Assembly: GCF_004766045.1 (NCBI RefSeq)
Contig: NZ_SPQQ01000001.1
Coordinates: 496,001-560,000 of the forward strand
Direction of reading: 5' to 3'
Source: Desulfosporosinus fructosivorans
GTDB taxonomy: Bacteria > Bacillota > Desulfitobacteriia > Desulfitobacteriales > Desulfitobacteriaceae
Length of the DNA stretch: 64,000 nt
This document shows positions 43,542 to 52,482 of this stretch, one piece after another. Each line of letters begins with the position of its first letter. Position 1 is the stretch's first letter. The translations under genes and the position numbers were made by a program. The notes below the pieces were generated by a model, which ran no database searches, was not told the DNA's origin, and saw only the letters and a list, made by a program, of their open reading frames with translations.

Positions 43542-44405
43542 ATGGCAAAAGAAGCCGCTAAAACAGGAGTTGCTCCAACAACGCTAGTCGCTATTGAGCA
43601 ATACTATCCTAAGAAGAAGCGCATCATCGAGGATGACTTGGCCCATCTGATACTGCCGTCCGGTCGTGCCTTTTTATGGCTGCTACGGTCTAATTCGATC
43701 AGGGCTTGGATGGTTAGAGCAACTGAGAAAGACTTTCCCGGCATGTGGGGGGGTATGATGTGCAGAAAAAGGTACATTGATGAAAAACTAATCGATTCTC
43801 TCAATCAGATTGACGCGGTAGTGAATCTGGGTACAGGATTTGATACTCGGGCATATCGGTTGCCTGCTCTTTCTGACATACCTGTTTGGGAGCTCGATCA
43901 ACCTGAAAACATCAACCAAAAGCAGATCAGACTTCGTAAGGTGTTTGGAACAACTCCTTCACATGTTGAACTAGTTGCAATAGACTTCGACCGTGAAGAT
44001 CTAGGTACCGTACTGGGATCGCACGGTTACTCTGCGGACAAGCGGACATTTTTCATATGGGAAGCTGTTACTCAATATCTAACAGAAAAAGGCCTTAGGA
44101 CAACCTTTGATTTTCTGGCTAAGGCCGCGCGTGGTAGCCGTCTTGCTTTCACATATGTTCGCAAGGACTTTCTTGAAGGGCGAGTTATGTATGGCTGGGA
44201 GAAGGGCTACAAAAGGTTTGTGACAAGTAAGATTTGGATTTTTGGGATGGATCCCGAAGCATGGCCGAACTTTCTAAAAGAGTACGGTTGGCAGGTAATC
44301 AAGGACATGGGTTACGATGAAATGGCCGAGAAATATGTTAAACCTACTGGTCGGCTACTAGCCTCAACACCGATCGAACGAATGGTCTACGCGGAAAAAT
44401 TGTAA
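43542..44405 (+). CDS. SAM-dependent O-methyltransferase, LCMT/COG3315 family
   Basis: About 287 residues. VVNLGTGFDTRAYRLPAL is the SAM motif of the leucine carboxyl methyltransferase-like family, with WELDQPENINQKQ (acidic SAM-ribose residue) and FFIWEAVTQYLTEKG later. Relatives act on carboxyl groups or polyketide-type acids; the substrate here is unknown. AAGGAGGAG lies 7 nt before ATG 43542, preferred over the ATG at 43509. Stand-alone gene in the accessory region. Confidence 0.88.
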   Translation: MAKEAAKTGVAPTTLVAIEQYYPKKKRIIEDDLAHLILPSGRAFLWLLRSNSIRAWMVRATEKDFPGMWGGMMCRKRYIDEKLIDSLNQIDAVVNLGTGFDTRAYRLPALSDIPVWELDQPENINQKQIRLRKVFGTTPSHVELVAIDFDREDLGTVLGSHGYSADKRTFFIWEAVTQYLTEKGLRTTFDFLAKAARGSRLAFTYVRKDFLEGRVMYGWEKGYKRFVTSKIWIFGMDPEAWPNFLKEYGWQVIKDMGYDEMAEKYVKPTGRLLASTPIERMVYAEKL

Positions 44406-44630
44406 GAGCTTTTTATGACAATACAGATTTTTAATGATAAACGACCTAATAAAAAACTGCCTATTAAAAGATTTAGATAATTTCTCACATAACAAAATTC
44501 AAAATATATGAAGTAATGGACAGTTCACTCGGCTATAAAGTTTTATTATTAGATTGAATGCAAAATAGTAGCAACTCCTAAAGACCCATATTTAGCTCCT
44601 CCGTCACAATGATCCCGAGGTAAAGTGCGT

Positions 44631-45752
44631 CTATTTAGTTCGCATAGATTCCTTTGCCTGATCGAAATCATAGCCTTCGGCTATTTCGGATATTTCTTTC
44701 ATCTTTGTTTCTGCAGGAACGTTTTCAGGAATCTTGAATTTAACATAAAATACTTTCAGGTCTGTTTTGGTGGACTCTGCTGCTTCTTTGATACTCATAT
44801 ACCCTTTGACTTCGTCATAATTAAGGGATTCTCCCGCTTTTAGTGGGGTTGGAGTGAGTTGATATAGTCCAGCGGCCTGTGAAGCAAATATTGAGCCAAA
44901 GAACACCACCATCACCAGAGCAATTATAGGCAATGGCTTTATAATCTTATTGCCCATCTGGTGATCAAGAGCCCCTGCCTTGGGGCAGTTTAAGACACAG
45001 GTCTGACAATTCATACACTCTGCCGTCGTAACCTTAAAACTGTGCTGGACATCAATATTCATCGGACAGCCCTTAGTACATATTCCACAATCGATACATA
45101 TACTTTCGTTCCTGACCACTTTAAAGGGGCTTATTTTACCTACGATTCCGTAAAGTACCCCCATAGGACAAAGGTATTTGCAAAAAAATCGGTCATAAAT
45201 CAGTGAACCAAGAACAGTAATAACCAGAATTATTAAACCTACTGCCGATTCGGACCACACACTTTCTAATCCCTCGGGAAGATGTGCATAGGTTGCCCAT
45301 GGATCATAGGGTGCCATCCATAATCCCGCAGTCTTCCAAGCATAAATTACTGTAACAACAAGCACTACGTATTTCAAATATCTTAAAGGCTTATCGATGG
45401 TAGCAGGCATAATCCACTTTCGCTTGAAAATCTTCTGACCAAGTTTTGCAAAGAATTCTTGAATTGCGCCAAAGGGACAAATCAATCCGCAAAAACTTCG
45501 TCTGAAAAGAATCGCAACAACTAGAGTGATTACAAACAGGGTCATTGTTCCTGCAAATATTTTGGCGATGAAGCTTCCTGTTGTGAAGATCTGATAGAGG
45601 CTCTCTAGCCCGCCAAAAGGACAGAGTGCATGAATTGAGGGGGCCTTTGTGCCTCCTAATACCTGATGGAGATAGGCTGCGTAGCTAACAAGCACAACGA
45701 ATAATGCCAATAGAGCCCATCTCAGATATTTTACCAACTTATTGTTCTTCAA
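44631..45752 (-). CDS. Membrane 4Fe-4S protein, NapH/NosR-like polyferredoxin
   Basis: 373 residues. Five or so membrane segments carry CPFGGLESL and CGLICPFGAIQEF (membrane CP motifs). Two ferredoxin motifs follow, CIDCGICTKGCP and CMNCQTCVLNCP, then a last membrane segment and an outer C-terminal tail (about 300-373). Such proteins pass electrons from the quinone pool or cytoplasm across the membrane to redox enzymes. A ribosome site GGGGGACA lies before the ATG. It is the first of three minus-strand genes next to a two-component system; the acceptor is unknown. Confidence 0.87.
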   Translation of the reverse strand: MKNNKLVKYLRWALLALFVVLVSYAAYLHQVLGGTKAPSIHALCPFGGLESLYQIFTTGSFIAKIFAGTMTLFVITLVVAILFRRSFCGLICPFGAIQEFFAKLGQKIFKRKWIMPATIDKPLRYLKYVVLVVTVIYAWKTAGLWMAPYDPWATYAHLPEGLESVWSESAVGLIILVITVLGSLIYDRFFCKYLCPMGVLYGIVGKISPFKVVRNESICIDCGICTKGCPMNIDVQHSFKVTTAECMNCQTCVLNCPKAGALDHQMGNKIIKPLPIIALVMVVFFGSIFASQAAGLYQLTPTPLKAGESLNYDEVKGYMSIKEAAESTKTDLKVFYVKFKIPENVPAETKMKEISEIAEGYDFDQAKESMRTK

Positions 45753-45808
45753 TTAATGTCCCCCTTAAATTCTTATATATTAAAAGTTTAACTTGAGGCC
45801 ATAAGAGA

Positions 45809-46150
45809 TTATGCAAGGGCTGTCTTTCTCGTCTTTATAGTGTCACGCATTTTTACAAACTCAATCGAACTTAAGTTTCCACAGGCATATCTCTCCTTGA
45901 GTAATATGATCGCTGAACTATCGGAATCTTCGTCTTGCAAAATTGACTTAACTTCATAGTATTTATCATCATCTATTTCGTTTTTTGCATATCGAACATT
46001 TAAAATATCTAAGATTCGTTCATGTTCAGGTTTAGTTCTGGTTGGTGCCATAAATACTATGAAGAAAGCAATAATAGCAAGAACAAGGAGTCCTACCGTA
46101 AAGAATGGTGAATAAATAAAATCTGTTCCAATAGAGTGACCATACCTCAT
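45809..46150 (-). CDS. Membrane-anchored SHOCT-domain protein
   Basis: About 113 residues. One membrane segment, FFTVGLLVLAIIAFFIVFMAP (about 13-33), is followed by two SHOCT-like helical motifs, ILDILNVRYAKNEIDDDKYYEVKSIL and LLKERYACGNLSSIEFVKMRD. SHOCT motifs are protein-interaction or oligomerisation units. ATG 46150 has AGGAGA with 8-nt spacing and is preferred to an upstream ATG at 46234. Confidence 0.75.
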   Translation of the reverse strand: MRYGHSIGTDFIYSPFFTVGLLVLAIIAFFIVFMAPTRTKPEHERILDILNVRYAKNEIDDDKYYEVKSILQDEDSDSSAIILLKERYACGNLSSIEFVKMRDTIKTRKTALA

Positions 46151-46245
46151 ACAAACGTCTCCTATCACTAAAAAAATCTCTTTAGAAAAAGTTTCAGCCG
46201 GAAAACATTCTGTGTTTCCCAGCTGAAAATACATTAGAATGGTTT

Positions 46246-46719
46246 CTATTGGTTGTTCAAACCATTCCCCATGCCACGGCCCATGCCGCCACCATTACGT
46301 TGTCCTGAACCTCTACCTGTTCCTATTCCTTGTCCAAAACCTACGCCATTGGCTTTACCAATGCCAGCACTGCCAGTTCCGTCGCAGGTTGCCTGGTTCG
46401 TCTTTATGGAATTATAGATATCATCCGCCTGGGCCTGAGTTAAATTGCCGTCCGCAACTCTTTGGTCAAGAACAAGTTTTTTCTGCTCAAGTGATTGAGC
46501 CTTAAATTCATCTAACTTTCCAGCTTCTTGGGCAATGGCTCCATAGGTAGTTCCGGCTGCTCTTTGTGCAGTAACATCTTCTACTGACTTTCCTGTTAAA
46601 CCAGCCGCTATACCCGCCGGTGTCGTTGTGCCAGTAGCATAGGAAGCACCCGCTACCCCGACTACCCCTAAACTACCAATGATTGTGGCCACAGCTATAA
46701 GTTTCTTGAAGTTTTTCAT
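46246..46719 (-). CDS. Secreted DUF2680-like protein with Gly/Met/Arg-rich tail
   Basis: 157 residues with a signal peptide (KKLIAVATIIGSLGVVGVAGASYA, about 4-28), a helical middle with LEQKKLVLDQRVADGNLTQAQADDIYNSIK typical of DUF2680, and a tail rich in Gly, Arg, Met, Gln and Asn (GQGIGTGRGSGQRNGGGMGRG; about 125-157). ATG 46719 has AAGGAG 10 nt upstream; a GTG 9 nt earlier is too close. The neighbouring sensor kinase carries a strikingly similar tract in its outer domain. Confidence 0.8.
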   Translation of the reverse strand: MKNFKKLIAVATIIGSLGVVGVAGASYATGTTTPAGIAAGLTGKSVEDVTAQRAAGTTYGAIAQEAGKLDEFKAQSLEQKKLVLDQRVADGNLTQAQADDIYNSIKTNQATCDGTGSAGIGKANGVGFGQGIGTGRGSGQRNGGGMGRGMGNGLNNQ

Positions 46720-46800
46720 AAAATACACGCTCCTTTTTGATTTAGGTCGTTTTGCTTTGTTTCAACCTTACGACTTTATTATGTCGGGAAATTGTGTCAA

Positions 46801-46833
46801 AAGTTTGACATAAGTTTGACATAAGTTTGAAAC
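46801..46833. promoter_or_regulatory. Three 11-bp direct repeats (AAGTTTGACAT)
   Basis: AAGTTTGACAT occurs twice perfectly and a third time as AAGTTTGAAAC, with no gaps. It lies between the divergent secreted-protein gene and the response-regulator gene. 11-bp phasing is typical of OmpR-family binding sites, so the downstream regulator is the likely binder. Confidence 0.65.
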
Positions 46834-46902
46834 ATGCCATAAATATGTCACAAATAATATTCGGATTAATGATAAAATATAGGATGCAAGGACGGTGCGA
46901 AA

Positions 46903-47601
46903 ATGAACAAGTATCTACTAATTGCAGATGACAATGATGGCATTCTCGATATATTAAAGACCTATGTCACTAAAGAAGGGTTTCTCCCGATTATTGCGCA
47001 TGATGGGGAAGAGGCAATAGAAATGTTTATTAAATATAAGCCACTGCTTTTACTACTGGACGTTATGATGCCTAAAAAAGACGGCTTTGCGGTATGTAGG
47101 GAAATTCGTCAAAGTTCCAATGTACCCATCATAATGATTACTGCTAAAGGAGAAGATATAGATCGCATCATGGGACTTGATATCGGTGCGGATGATTATA
47201 TTGTGAAACCCTTCAGCCCGGGGGAAGTCATGGCCCGTATCCGTGCTGTTTTAAGGCGCCTCGATATTTCAGAGGAGCAAAGCGAAGAAGTTGTCTGCCA
47301 TCCTGGTCTAAAAATTAATATCACGGACTATGAAGTGATGATCGATGATCAGCCTGTCAGCCTTACAAAGAAGGAAATTGAGATTTTATGGCTTTTGGCA
47401 TCTAACCCGGGAAAGGTTTTCACACGGGATAATCTTTTAAACAGCGTATGGGGTTATGAGTATTTTGGCGATGCTCGCACGGTAGATACCCATATCAAAA
47501 GACTAAGGTCTAAAATAAATATTCCTGAAACCTTTAGCTGGGATATAAAAACCATCTGGGGCATTGGGTATAAATTTGAGGTAAAGCATGTTCAAGAATA
47601 A
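46903..47601 (+). CDS. OmpR/PhoB-family response regulator
   Basis: 232 residues. The receiver domain (1-120) has the phospho-acceptor in LLLLDVMMPKKDG, the acidic pair in IADDNDG and the Lys in YIVKPF. The C-terminal winged helix (about 135-230) has LTKKEIEILWLLASNPGKVFTRDNLL and RTVDTHIKRLRSKI. It is coupled to the kinase by a 14-nt overlap. Three direct repeats upstream suggest autoregulation and control of the divergent secreted protein. The ligand is unknown. Confidence 0.93.
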   Translation: MNKYLLIADDNDGILDILKTYVTKEGFLPIIAHDGEEAIEMFIKYKPLLLLLDVMMPKKDGFAVCREIRQSSNVPIIMITAKGEDIDRIMGLDIGADDYIVKPFSPGEVMARIRAVLRRLDISEEQSEEVVCHPGLKINITDYEVMIDDQPVSLTKKEIEILWLLASNPGKVFTRDNLLNSVWGYEYFGDARTVDTHIKRLRSKINIPETFSWDIKTIWGIGYKFEVKHVQE

Positions 47602-49420
47602 AATAGCCGTCAAACTAACGTCGGGCTTTGTAGTCATCGTGCTTATATCAATGCTAGCTATCGGAATATTTTTCATTCAAATGTTTAGGCAATATGCCTT
47701 TGATAGCCGGGAAAAGACTATGCTAGCAAGTGCACGCAGCATATCGCTGGCGGTGGCTGACTCCCTACAAACTAATAGTCAGATGCCGGGCTTCGGAGGG
47801 TATATGCGTTCTCTTGATACACTAACAGAGTCGAAAGTTTGGATTACTGACAGTAAAGGGGACCTCACCATAATGTCAGGCATGGGGCAAGGCATGGGGC
47901 GAGGTCAAGGTCAAGGCCGAGGTATGGGGGCCGGCCTAGGACAACAGGGTAACTTAAATAACTCAGGGCCTCTCCCGAAGGAGGCTGAAAACGTAATTCA
48001 AGAGGTTCTTTCAGGTAAGGAATCCGTCAGCGAAAGTTTTAGCAGCGTCTATAACGAAGCGACTCTAACCGTGGGTGTCCCAATCGTTGATACCAACCAT
48101 GCAGTCATTGGCTCGGTGCTTCTTCATTCTCCGGTAACTGGAGTAACAGAAACGCTATACAAAGCTGTGAGTATATTGGTAGTCAGCCTTCTGGCAGCCT
48201 TGATTCTTGCTGTAGGTTTGGGCATTTTCTATTCTCTTCTCTTTACTCGTCCCTTGAAAGCTATGAATCGAACCGCGCTTGAAATAACGCGGGGAAATTA
48301 TTCAGCCAGAACAGGTGTTGAGCGCAAGGATGAATTGGGACAGCTTGGAAATTCACTTGACACTTTGGCGTCAGAGCTGGGTTCTACGATCAATCAACTT
48401 TTTCAGGAGAAAGGAAAGCTCAAAGACATAATAGCGAGTATCTCAGAAGGAATCGTCGCCTTTGATACGAGCCTAAAACCGGTGAGCTTCAATTATGCTC
48501 TCGCAGAAATTATGAATAGACCTCAGCCATATTTGAAGGAAGACATGGAAAAAGACCTCAGTAATTTAGAAATTGAAGTTCAGCTTACAAAAGTTATGGA
48601 CGAAAAAAAGTCATCGCAAGTTCTAAAAGATTGGTCGGGTAAAAAGCTTATGCTTATCTTTTCACCCATTGTGGATAATAATGGAAAGGTGACAGGGAGC
48701 GTTGCGTTAGTTCATGATATCAGCGAAAGCGAGCGGCTTGAGCAACTACGTCGGGATTTTGTTGCTAATGTGTCTCATGAATTCCGTACCCCACTGACAG
48801 TCATCCGTGGCTCCCTCGAAGCATTGGTGGATGGTACCGTTGAAAAGAGCGAGGATATTACGCGTTATCACCAAAGGATGCTTTTAGAAACCCGTGGCAT
48901 GGAACGTTTGGTAGGAGATCTCTTAGAGCTTTCCCGGCTTCAATCCGGTAAAATCACAATGCATAAGGAAACTATTCATATCTCCAGCCTTCTGGCAGAT
49001 ACGGTAAAGAGTCTTCAGACAATCGCAGAGAAGAAGGACATTGAAATCGAATATTTATCTGAGCAAAACGTTCCTCCCGTGCTCGGCGATTATGATCGTT
49101 TACGTCAACTGTTTGTAATATTCTTAGACAATGCCATTAAATATTCTCCAAATAACACGAAGGTGTCCGTTGAAACAAGAGTTGTTGAGAATAATGTTCT
49201 GTCAGTCATAATTCGCGATCAGGGGTATGGCATTTCTGCGGATGAACTAACACATATCTGGGATCGCTTTTATAAAGTCGATAAATCTCGAAAAGGTAAT
49301 AGTACCGGGCTGGGCCTTGCTATTGCCAATCATCTGATGGAGCTTCACAATGCTAAAGTTTCAGTACAGAGCGAGGTCGAAAAGGGCACTACGATAGAAG
49401 TGAAGCTACCCTTAACTTAA
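47588..49420 (+). CDS. Membrane sensor histidine kinase (HAMP-PAS-HisKA)
   Basis: 610 residues. Two membrane segments (about 10-30 and 193-217) flank an extracytoplasmic domain. HAMP follows (about 220-275), then a PAS domain, the HisKA box FVANVSHEFRTPLTV with the phosphorylated His, and the ATPase boxes (FLDNAIKYSP, GYGISADEL, STGLGLAI). The outer domain contains a Gly/Met/Gln/Arg tract (GMGQGMGRGQGQGRGMGAG, about 99-117), similar to the tail of the secreted DUF2680 protein next door. This suggests sensing of, or a shared ligand with, that protein. Confidence 0.93.
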   Translation: MFKNKIAVKLTSGFVVIVLISMLAIGIFFIQMFRQYAFDSREKTMLASARSISLAVADSLQTNSQMPGFGGYMRSLDTLTESKVWITDSKGDLTIMSGMGQGMGRGQGQGRGMGAGLGQQGNLNNSGPLPKEAENVIQEVLSGKESVSESFSSVYNEATLTVGVPIVDTNHAVIGSVLLHSPVTGVTETLYKAVSILVVSLLAALILAVGLGIFYSLLFTRPLKAMNRTALEITRGNYSARTGVERKDELGQLGNSLDTLASELGSTINQLFQEKGKLKDIIASISEGIVAFDTSLKPVSFNYALAEIMNRPQPYLKEDMEKDLSNLEIEVQLTKVMDEKKSSQVLKDWSGKKLMLIFSPIVDNNGKVTGSVALVHDISESERLEQLRRDFVANVSHEFRTPLTVIRGSLEALVDGTVEKSEDITRYHQRMLLETRGMERLVGDLLELSRLQSGKITMHKETIHISSLLADTVKSLQTIAEKKDIEIEYLSEQNVPPVLGDYDRLRQLFVIFLDNAIKYSPNNTKVSVETRVVENNVLSVIIRDQGYGISADELTHIWDRFYKVDKSRKGNSTGLGLAIANHLMELHNAKVSVQSEVEKGTTIEVKLPLT

Positions 49421-49528
49421 AGGCGATATCTGGTATGAACTGCTAAAGACAGCGTCAAAGGGGTTAAAGTTAAGAACTTATAAACAGGCCATGGGTATGA
49501 ATACTGAATAACGGATATACGATAAAGG

Positions 49529-49552
49529 ACCGAGGCGCAGCCTTGGTTTTTC
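49529..49552 (+). terminator. Terminator after the histidine kinase gene
   Basis: ACCGAGG and CCTTGGT pair (one G-U) around a 5-nt loop, followed by TTTTT. Confidence 0.75.
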
Positions 49553-50062
49553 TTATTACAATTAGAAATTTGTTTAACAGTTTCAAAACCTTCTAAATAT
49601 TTTCTTTATCAACAAAAGACTTTTTTTAGTAACATAAACGTGACAGATGAAATTCAGATATTAAACTTAAAGGGTTGCTAGTTCGCTCAATAAACATTTA
49701 TAAGAAAGGAGCATCAATCTTTAAGTCCTCAAAAATTGTATCTAAGATTCCTGATCATATGATTAAAGAAAGGTTTACCCATTAAGACATTAGTTTTAAA
49801 AATCATTTTTATTTTGTTCAACTCTGTGAATAAATGCGTTTTTCCTTGAGAGGAAAACTCCTAATACCCCACGACTAAATTTTACTAAACTCTTAATGAT
49901 TGCGCAGATAAGTGTAAAGTTCACAAAAACAAGTGAAAATTTTCACTTGTTACACAATTCTAAAATTCTTTAATAATGTTATCACTTAATGGGTAGAAAA
50001 CAATAAAACAGTTTCAGTTGAGAGTTCAATAGCAATTTTGCAAATAGAGTTTACTGAAAAAG
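49553..50062. promoter_or_regulatory. Long AT-rich leader of the hydrogenase genes, with a 24-bp palindrome
   Basis: About 510 nt without a gene. The clearest feature is a perfect 24-bp palindrome at 49929-49952 (AACAAGTGAAAA and its complement), 123 nt before the hydrogenase start. It resembles the inverted half sites of CRP/FNR-type regulators. I cannot place a promoter with confidence. Confidence 0.6.
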
Positions 50063-50074
50063 GTGGTAAAACAC

Positions 50075-51655
50075 ATGGCAAGCAAAGCAGGACAAGTAAA
50101 AAATTTGTCCAGACGTTCTTTTCTTAAGTTTGTTGGAGGTGCAAGTTTAGCCGGTGTCTCGCTAAACTTGGCTGGTTGTGGTGAACCAATAACAGTCGAT
50201 AAAGCTATTGGTGGAAACGGTTGGATGCCAACCCAATACAATACACCAGGTAGCTGGCCAACCAACGTTCGCGGACGCGTTCCAATTGATCCACTAAACC
50301 CTTCTATTATTAGAGATGACCAAAAGTGTATTCTTTGCGGTCAATGCATTGAAGTTTGTGAGAAGATTCAATCGGTGTTTGGAAATTACGAACTGCCGAT
50401 TAAAAAAGAATTTGTTTGTGTAAATTGTGGACAGTGTATTCAATGGTGTCCTTCTGGAGCAATTTCAGAACGGAATGATATTGATAAAGTACTCAAAGCT
50501 ATCACAGATCCAAACATCACAGTTGTAGTGCAGACTGCGCCAGCAACACGTATTGGTCTTGGCGAAGAATTTGGCCTGCCTGTCGGAACTAATGTTCAGG
50601 GCAAACAAGTTGCAGCCTTGAGAAAATTAGGGTTCGACGTAATTTTTGATACTAACTTCACAGCTGACCTGACAATTATGGAAGAAGGCACAGAACTTGT
50701 TAAACGTGTTAATGGGGAATTGAAAAAGCCTATTCCACAGTTCACTTCCTGTTGCCCGGGTTGGGTTAAGTTTATTGAATATTTTTATCCTGATCTTATT
50801 CCTAATTTATCATCAGCGAAGTCTCCTCAGCAGATGGAAGGTACTTTAATAAAAACCTATTTTGCTGAAAAGAAGGATGTCGATCCCAAAAAAATCTTTT
50901 CAGTAGCCATCATGCCTTGTACAGCAAAGAAATTTGAATGTCAACGTCCTGAAATGGCTTCAGCCAGAAATGAATTAAAAGACAGTAATGTTTCAGCGGA
51001 TGTGGATGTTGTTCTTACCACGAGAGAACTTGCCAGAATGATCAAGAGAGCTGGTATCGATTTTCCTGCTCTTCCTGAAGAGGAGTATGATCAGCTGATG
51101 GGTTCTGGAACAGGGGCAGGAGCAATTTTCGGTACCACCGGTGGTGTTATGGAAGCTGCAGCTCGTTCTGCCTATTATCTGATAACTGGACAACAGCCAC
51201 CTGCCGCGCTTTGGAATTTAACACCTGTAAGAGGAATGCAGGGTGTTAAAGAAGCAGCAGTTGATATTCCCGGTGTTGGTAATCTTAAAGTTGCTGTAAT
51301 TTCCGGCCTGGCCAATGCCAGAAAGGTTATGGATCAGGTTAGAGCAGGTAATGCTCCTTGGGTTTTCATGGAAGTGATGGCCTGTCCTGGAGGTTGCCAA
51401 TATGGTGGCGGACAACCCCGTGCGTCTTCTCCTCCGTCAGATGAAGATCGTAATAGGCGTGCTGCATCTTTATATAATATTGATGCTAAGGCAAAACTTC
51501 GCAACAGTTATGATAATCCCCAGATCAAACAAGTCTATGCCGATTTCTTAACCGCTCCGATGAGCGAAAAAGCAGAAGAACTTCTGCATACAACTTATGT
51601 TTCCAGGGCTGAAGAGTTTGTTGCTAAAAAGTCCGAAGAAAACAAATTATACTAA
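50075..51655 (+). CDS. Tat-exported [FeFe] hydrogenase catalytic subunit
   Basis: About 526 residues. The N-terminus has a twin-arginine signal, SRRSFLKFVGGASLAGVSL, ending in a lipobox-like LAGC. Two 4Fe-4S motifs follow (CILCGQCIEVCE and CVNCGQCIQWCP). The H-cluster motifs are complete: TSCCPGW, MPCTAKKFE and MACPGGC. A small-subunit-like C-terminal tail is fused. It takes up or makes hydrogen on the outer face of the membrane. ATG 50075 has AAAGGTGG 9 nt upstream. It is first in a three- to four-gene operon with an electron-transfer subunit and an NrfD-type membrane subunit. Confidence 0.95.
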   Translation: MASKAGQVKNLSRRSFLKFVGGASLAGVSLNLAGCGEPITVDKAIGGNGWMPTQYNTPGSWPTNVRGRVPIDPLNPSIIRDDQKCILCGQCIEVCEKIQSVFGNYELPIKKEFVCVNCGQCIQWCPSGAISERNDIDKVLKAITDPNITVVVQTAPATRIGLGEEFGLPVGTNVQGKQVAALRKLGFDVIFDTNFTADLTIMEEGTELVKRVNGELKKPIPQFTSCCPGWVKFIEYFYPDLIPNLSSAKSPQQMEGTLIKTYFAEKKDVDPKKIFSVAIMPCTAKKFECQRPEMASARNELKDSNVSADVDVVLTTRELARMIKRAGIDFPALPEEEYDQLMGSGTGAGAIFGTTGGVMEAAARSAYYLITGQQPPAALWNLTPVRGMQGVKEAAVDIPGVGNLKVAVISGLANARKVMDQVRAGNAPWVFMEVMACPGGCQYGGGQPRASSPPSDEDRNRRAASLYNIDAKAKLRNSYDNPQIKQVYADFLTAPMSEKAEELLHTTYVSRAEEFVAKKSEENKLY

Positions 51656-51675
51656 GTATTAGGAGGTGGAAAAAC

Positions 51676-52452
51676 ATGGCAAAGGGAGTGCTCGTAGATA
51701 TACCGAAATGTATAGGGTGTGAAAGCTGTTCGGTAGCCTGTAAATTGTGGAATGAACTTGAATGGGATCCGCAGGAAAAGAGCAAGACTGCTACAGACAG
51801 AGCAAAGGAACCCAATAACGGCTTATGGCCTGAAGAATGGACATCAATCAATCGTTATGACCTCCAGAAGGACGGCTCATCAGTCGGGAGATATGTCAAA
51901 ACCCAATGTTTTCACTGTGAAGATCCTGCCTGTGTGTCATCATGTTTCTCCAAGGCATTCCAGAAGCTTCCCGAGGGGCCGGTCATCTATGATCAGAAGC
52001 TGTGCGTAGGTTGCCGCTACTGCATGATGGCATGTCCATTTGACATACTGAGATACGAATGGAAGAAAGCCATTCCTGGAGTAAGGAAATGCCAGATGTG
52101 CCCGACAAGAGTCGCCAATAACATGGAAACGGCATGTACCTCGGTGTGCCCGACAGGAGCAATTACCTTTGGGGACAGAGACCAATTGTTGGCAGAAGCA
52201 AAAAAGAGAATCAGAGAAAACGGTTATGTAGACAGAGTATTTGGAGAGAAAGAAGCAGGGGGAACATCCTGGCTTTATATCTCGGATACGCCATTTGAAC
52301 AGATGAGATTCAGAACGGATGTAACAACCAAGCCGTTACCTTCTTACACAGAAGGATATATGAAAGCTACACCATTTGTAGGGGTCGGCTGGGCGGCCAT
52401 ATTAGCCGGATTGTATATATTTAACAATAAAAACAAGGAACCTCTAGATTAA
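51676..52452 (+). CDS. Four-cluster 4Fe-4S electron-transfer subunit (HybA/DmsB type)
   Basis: 258 residues. Four cysteine sets are visible: CIGCESCSVACK, CFHCEDPACVSSCF, CVGCRYCMMACP and CQMCPTRVANNMETACTSVCP. A C-terminal membrane helix (about 232-250; FVGVGWAAILAGLYIF) anchors it. It would pass electrons between the hydrogenase and the membrane subunit. Unlike E. coli HybA it has no N-terminal export signal, so it may travel with the Tat-signalled catalytic subunit. AGGAGGTGG precedes the ATG, 20 nt after the hydrogenase gene. Confidence 0.92.
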   Translation: MAKGVLVDIPKCIGCESCSVACKLWNELEWDPQEKSKTATDRAKEPNNGLWPEEWTSINRYDLQKDGSSVGRYVKTQCFHCEDPACVSSCFSKAFQKLPEGPVIYDQKLCVGCRYCMMACPFDILRYEWKKAIPGVRKCQMCPTRVANNMETACTSVCPTGAITFGDRDQLLAEAKKRIRENGYVDRVFGEKEAGGTSWLYISDTPFEQMRFRTDVTTKPLPSYTEGYMKATPFVGVGWAAILAGLYIFNNKNKEPLD

Positions 52453-52482
52453 GACAGCAAAAAACAGGATGGAGAGAAATTT

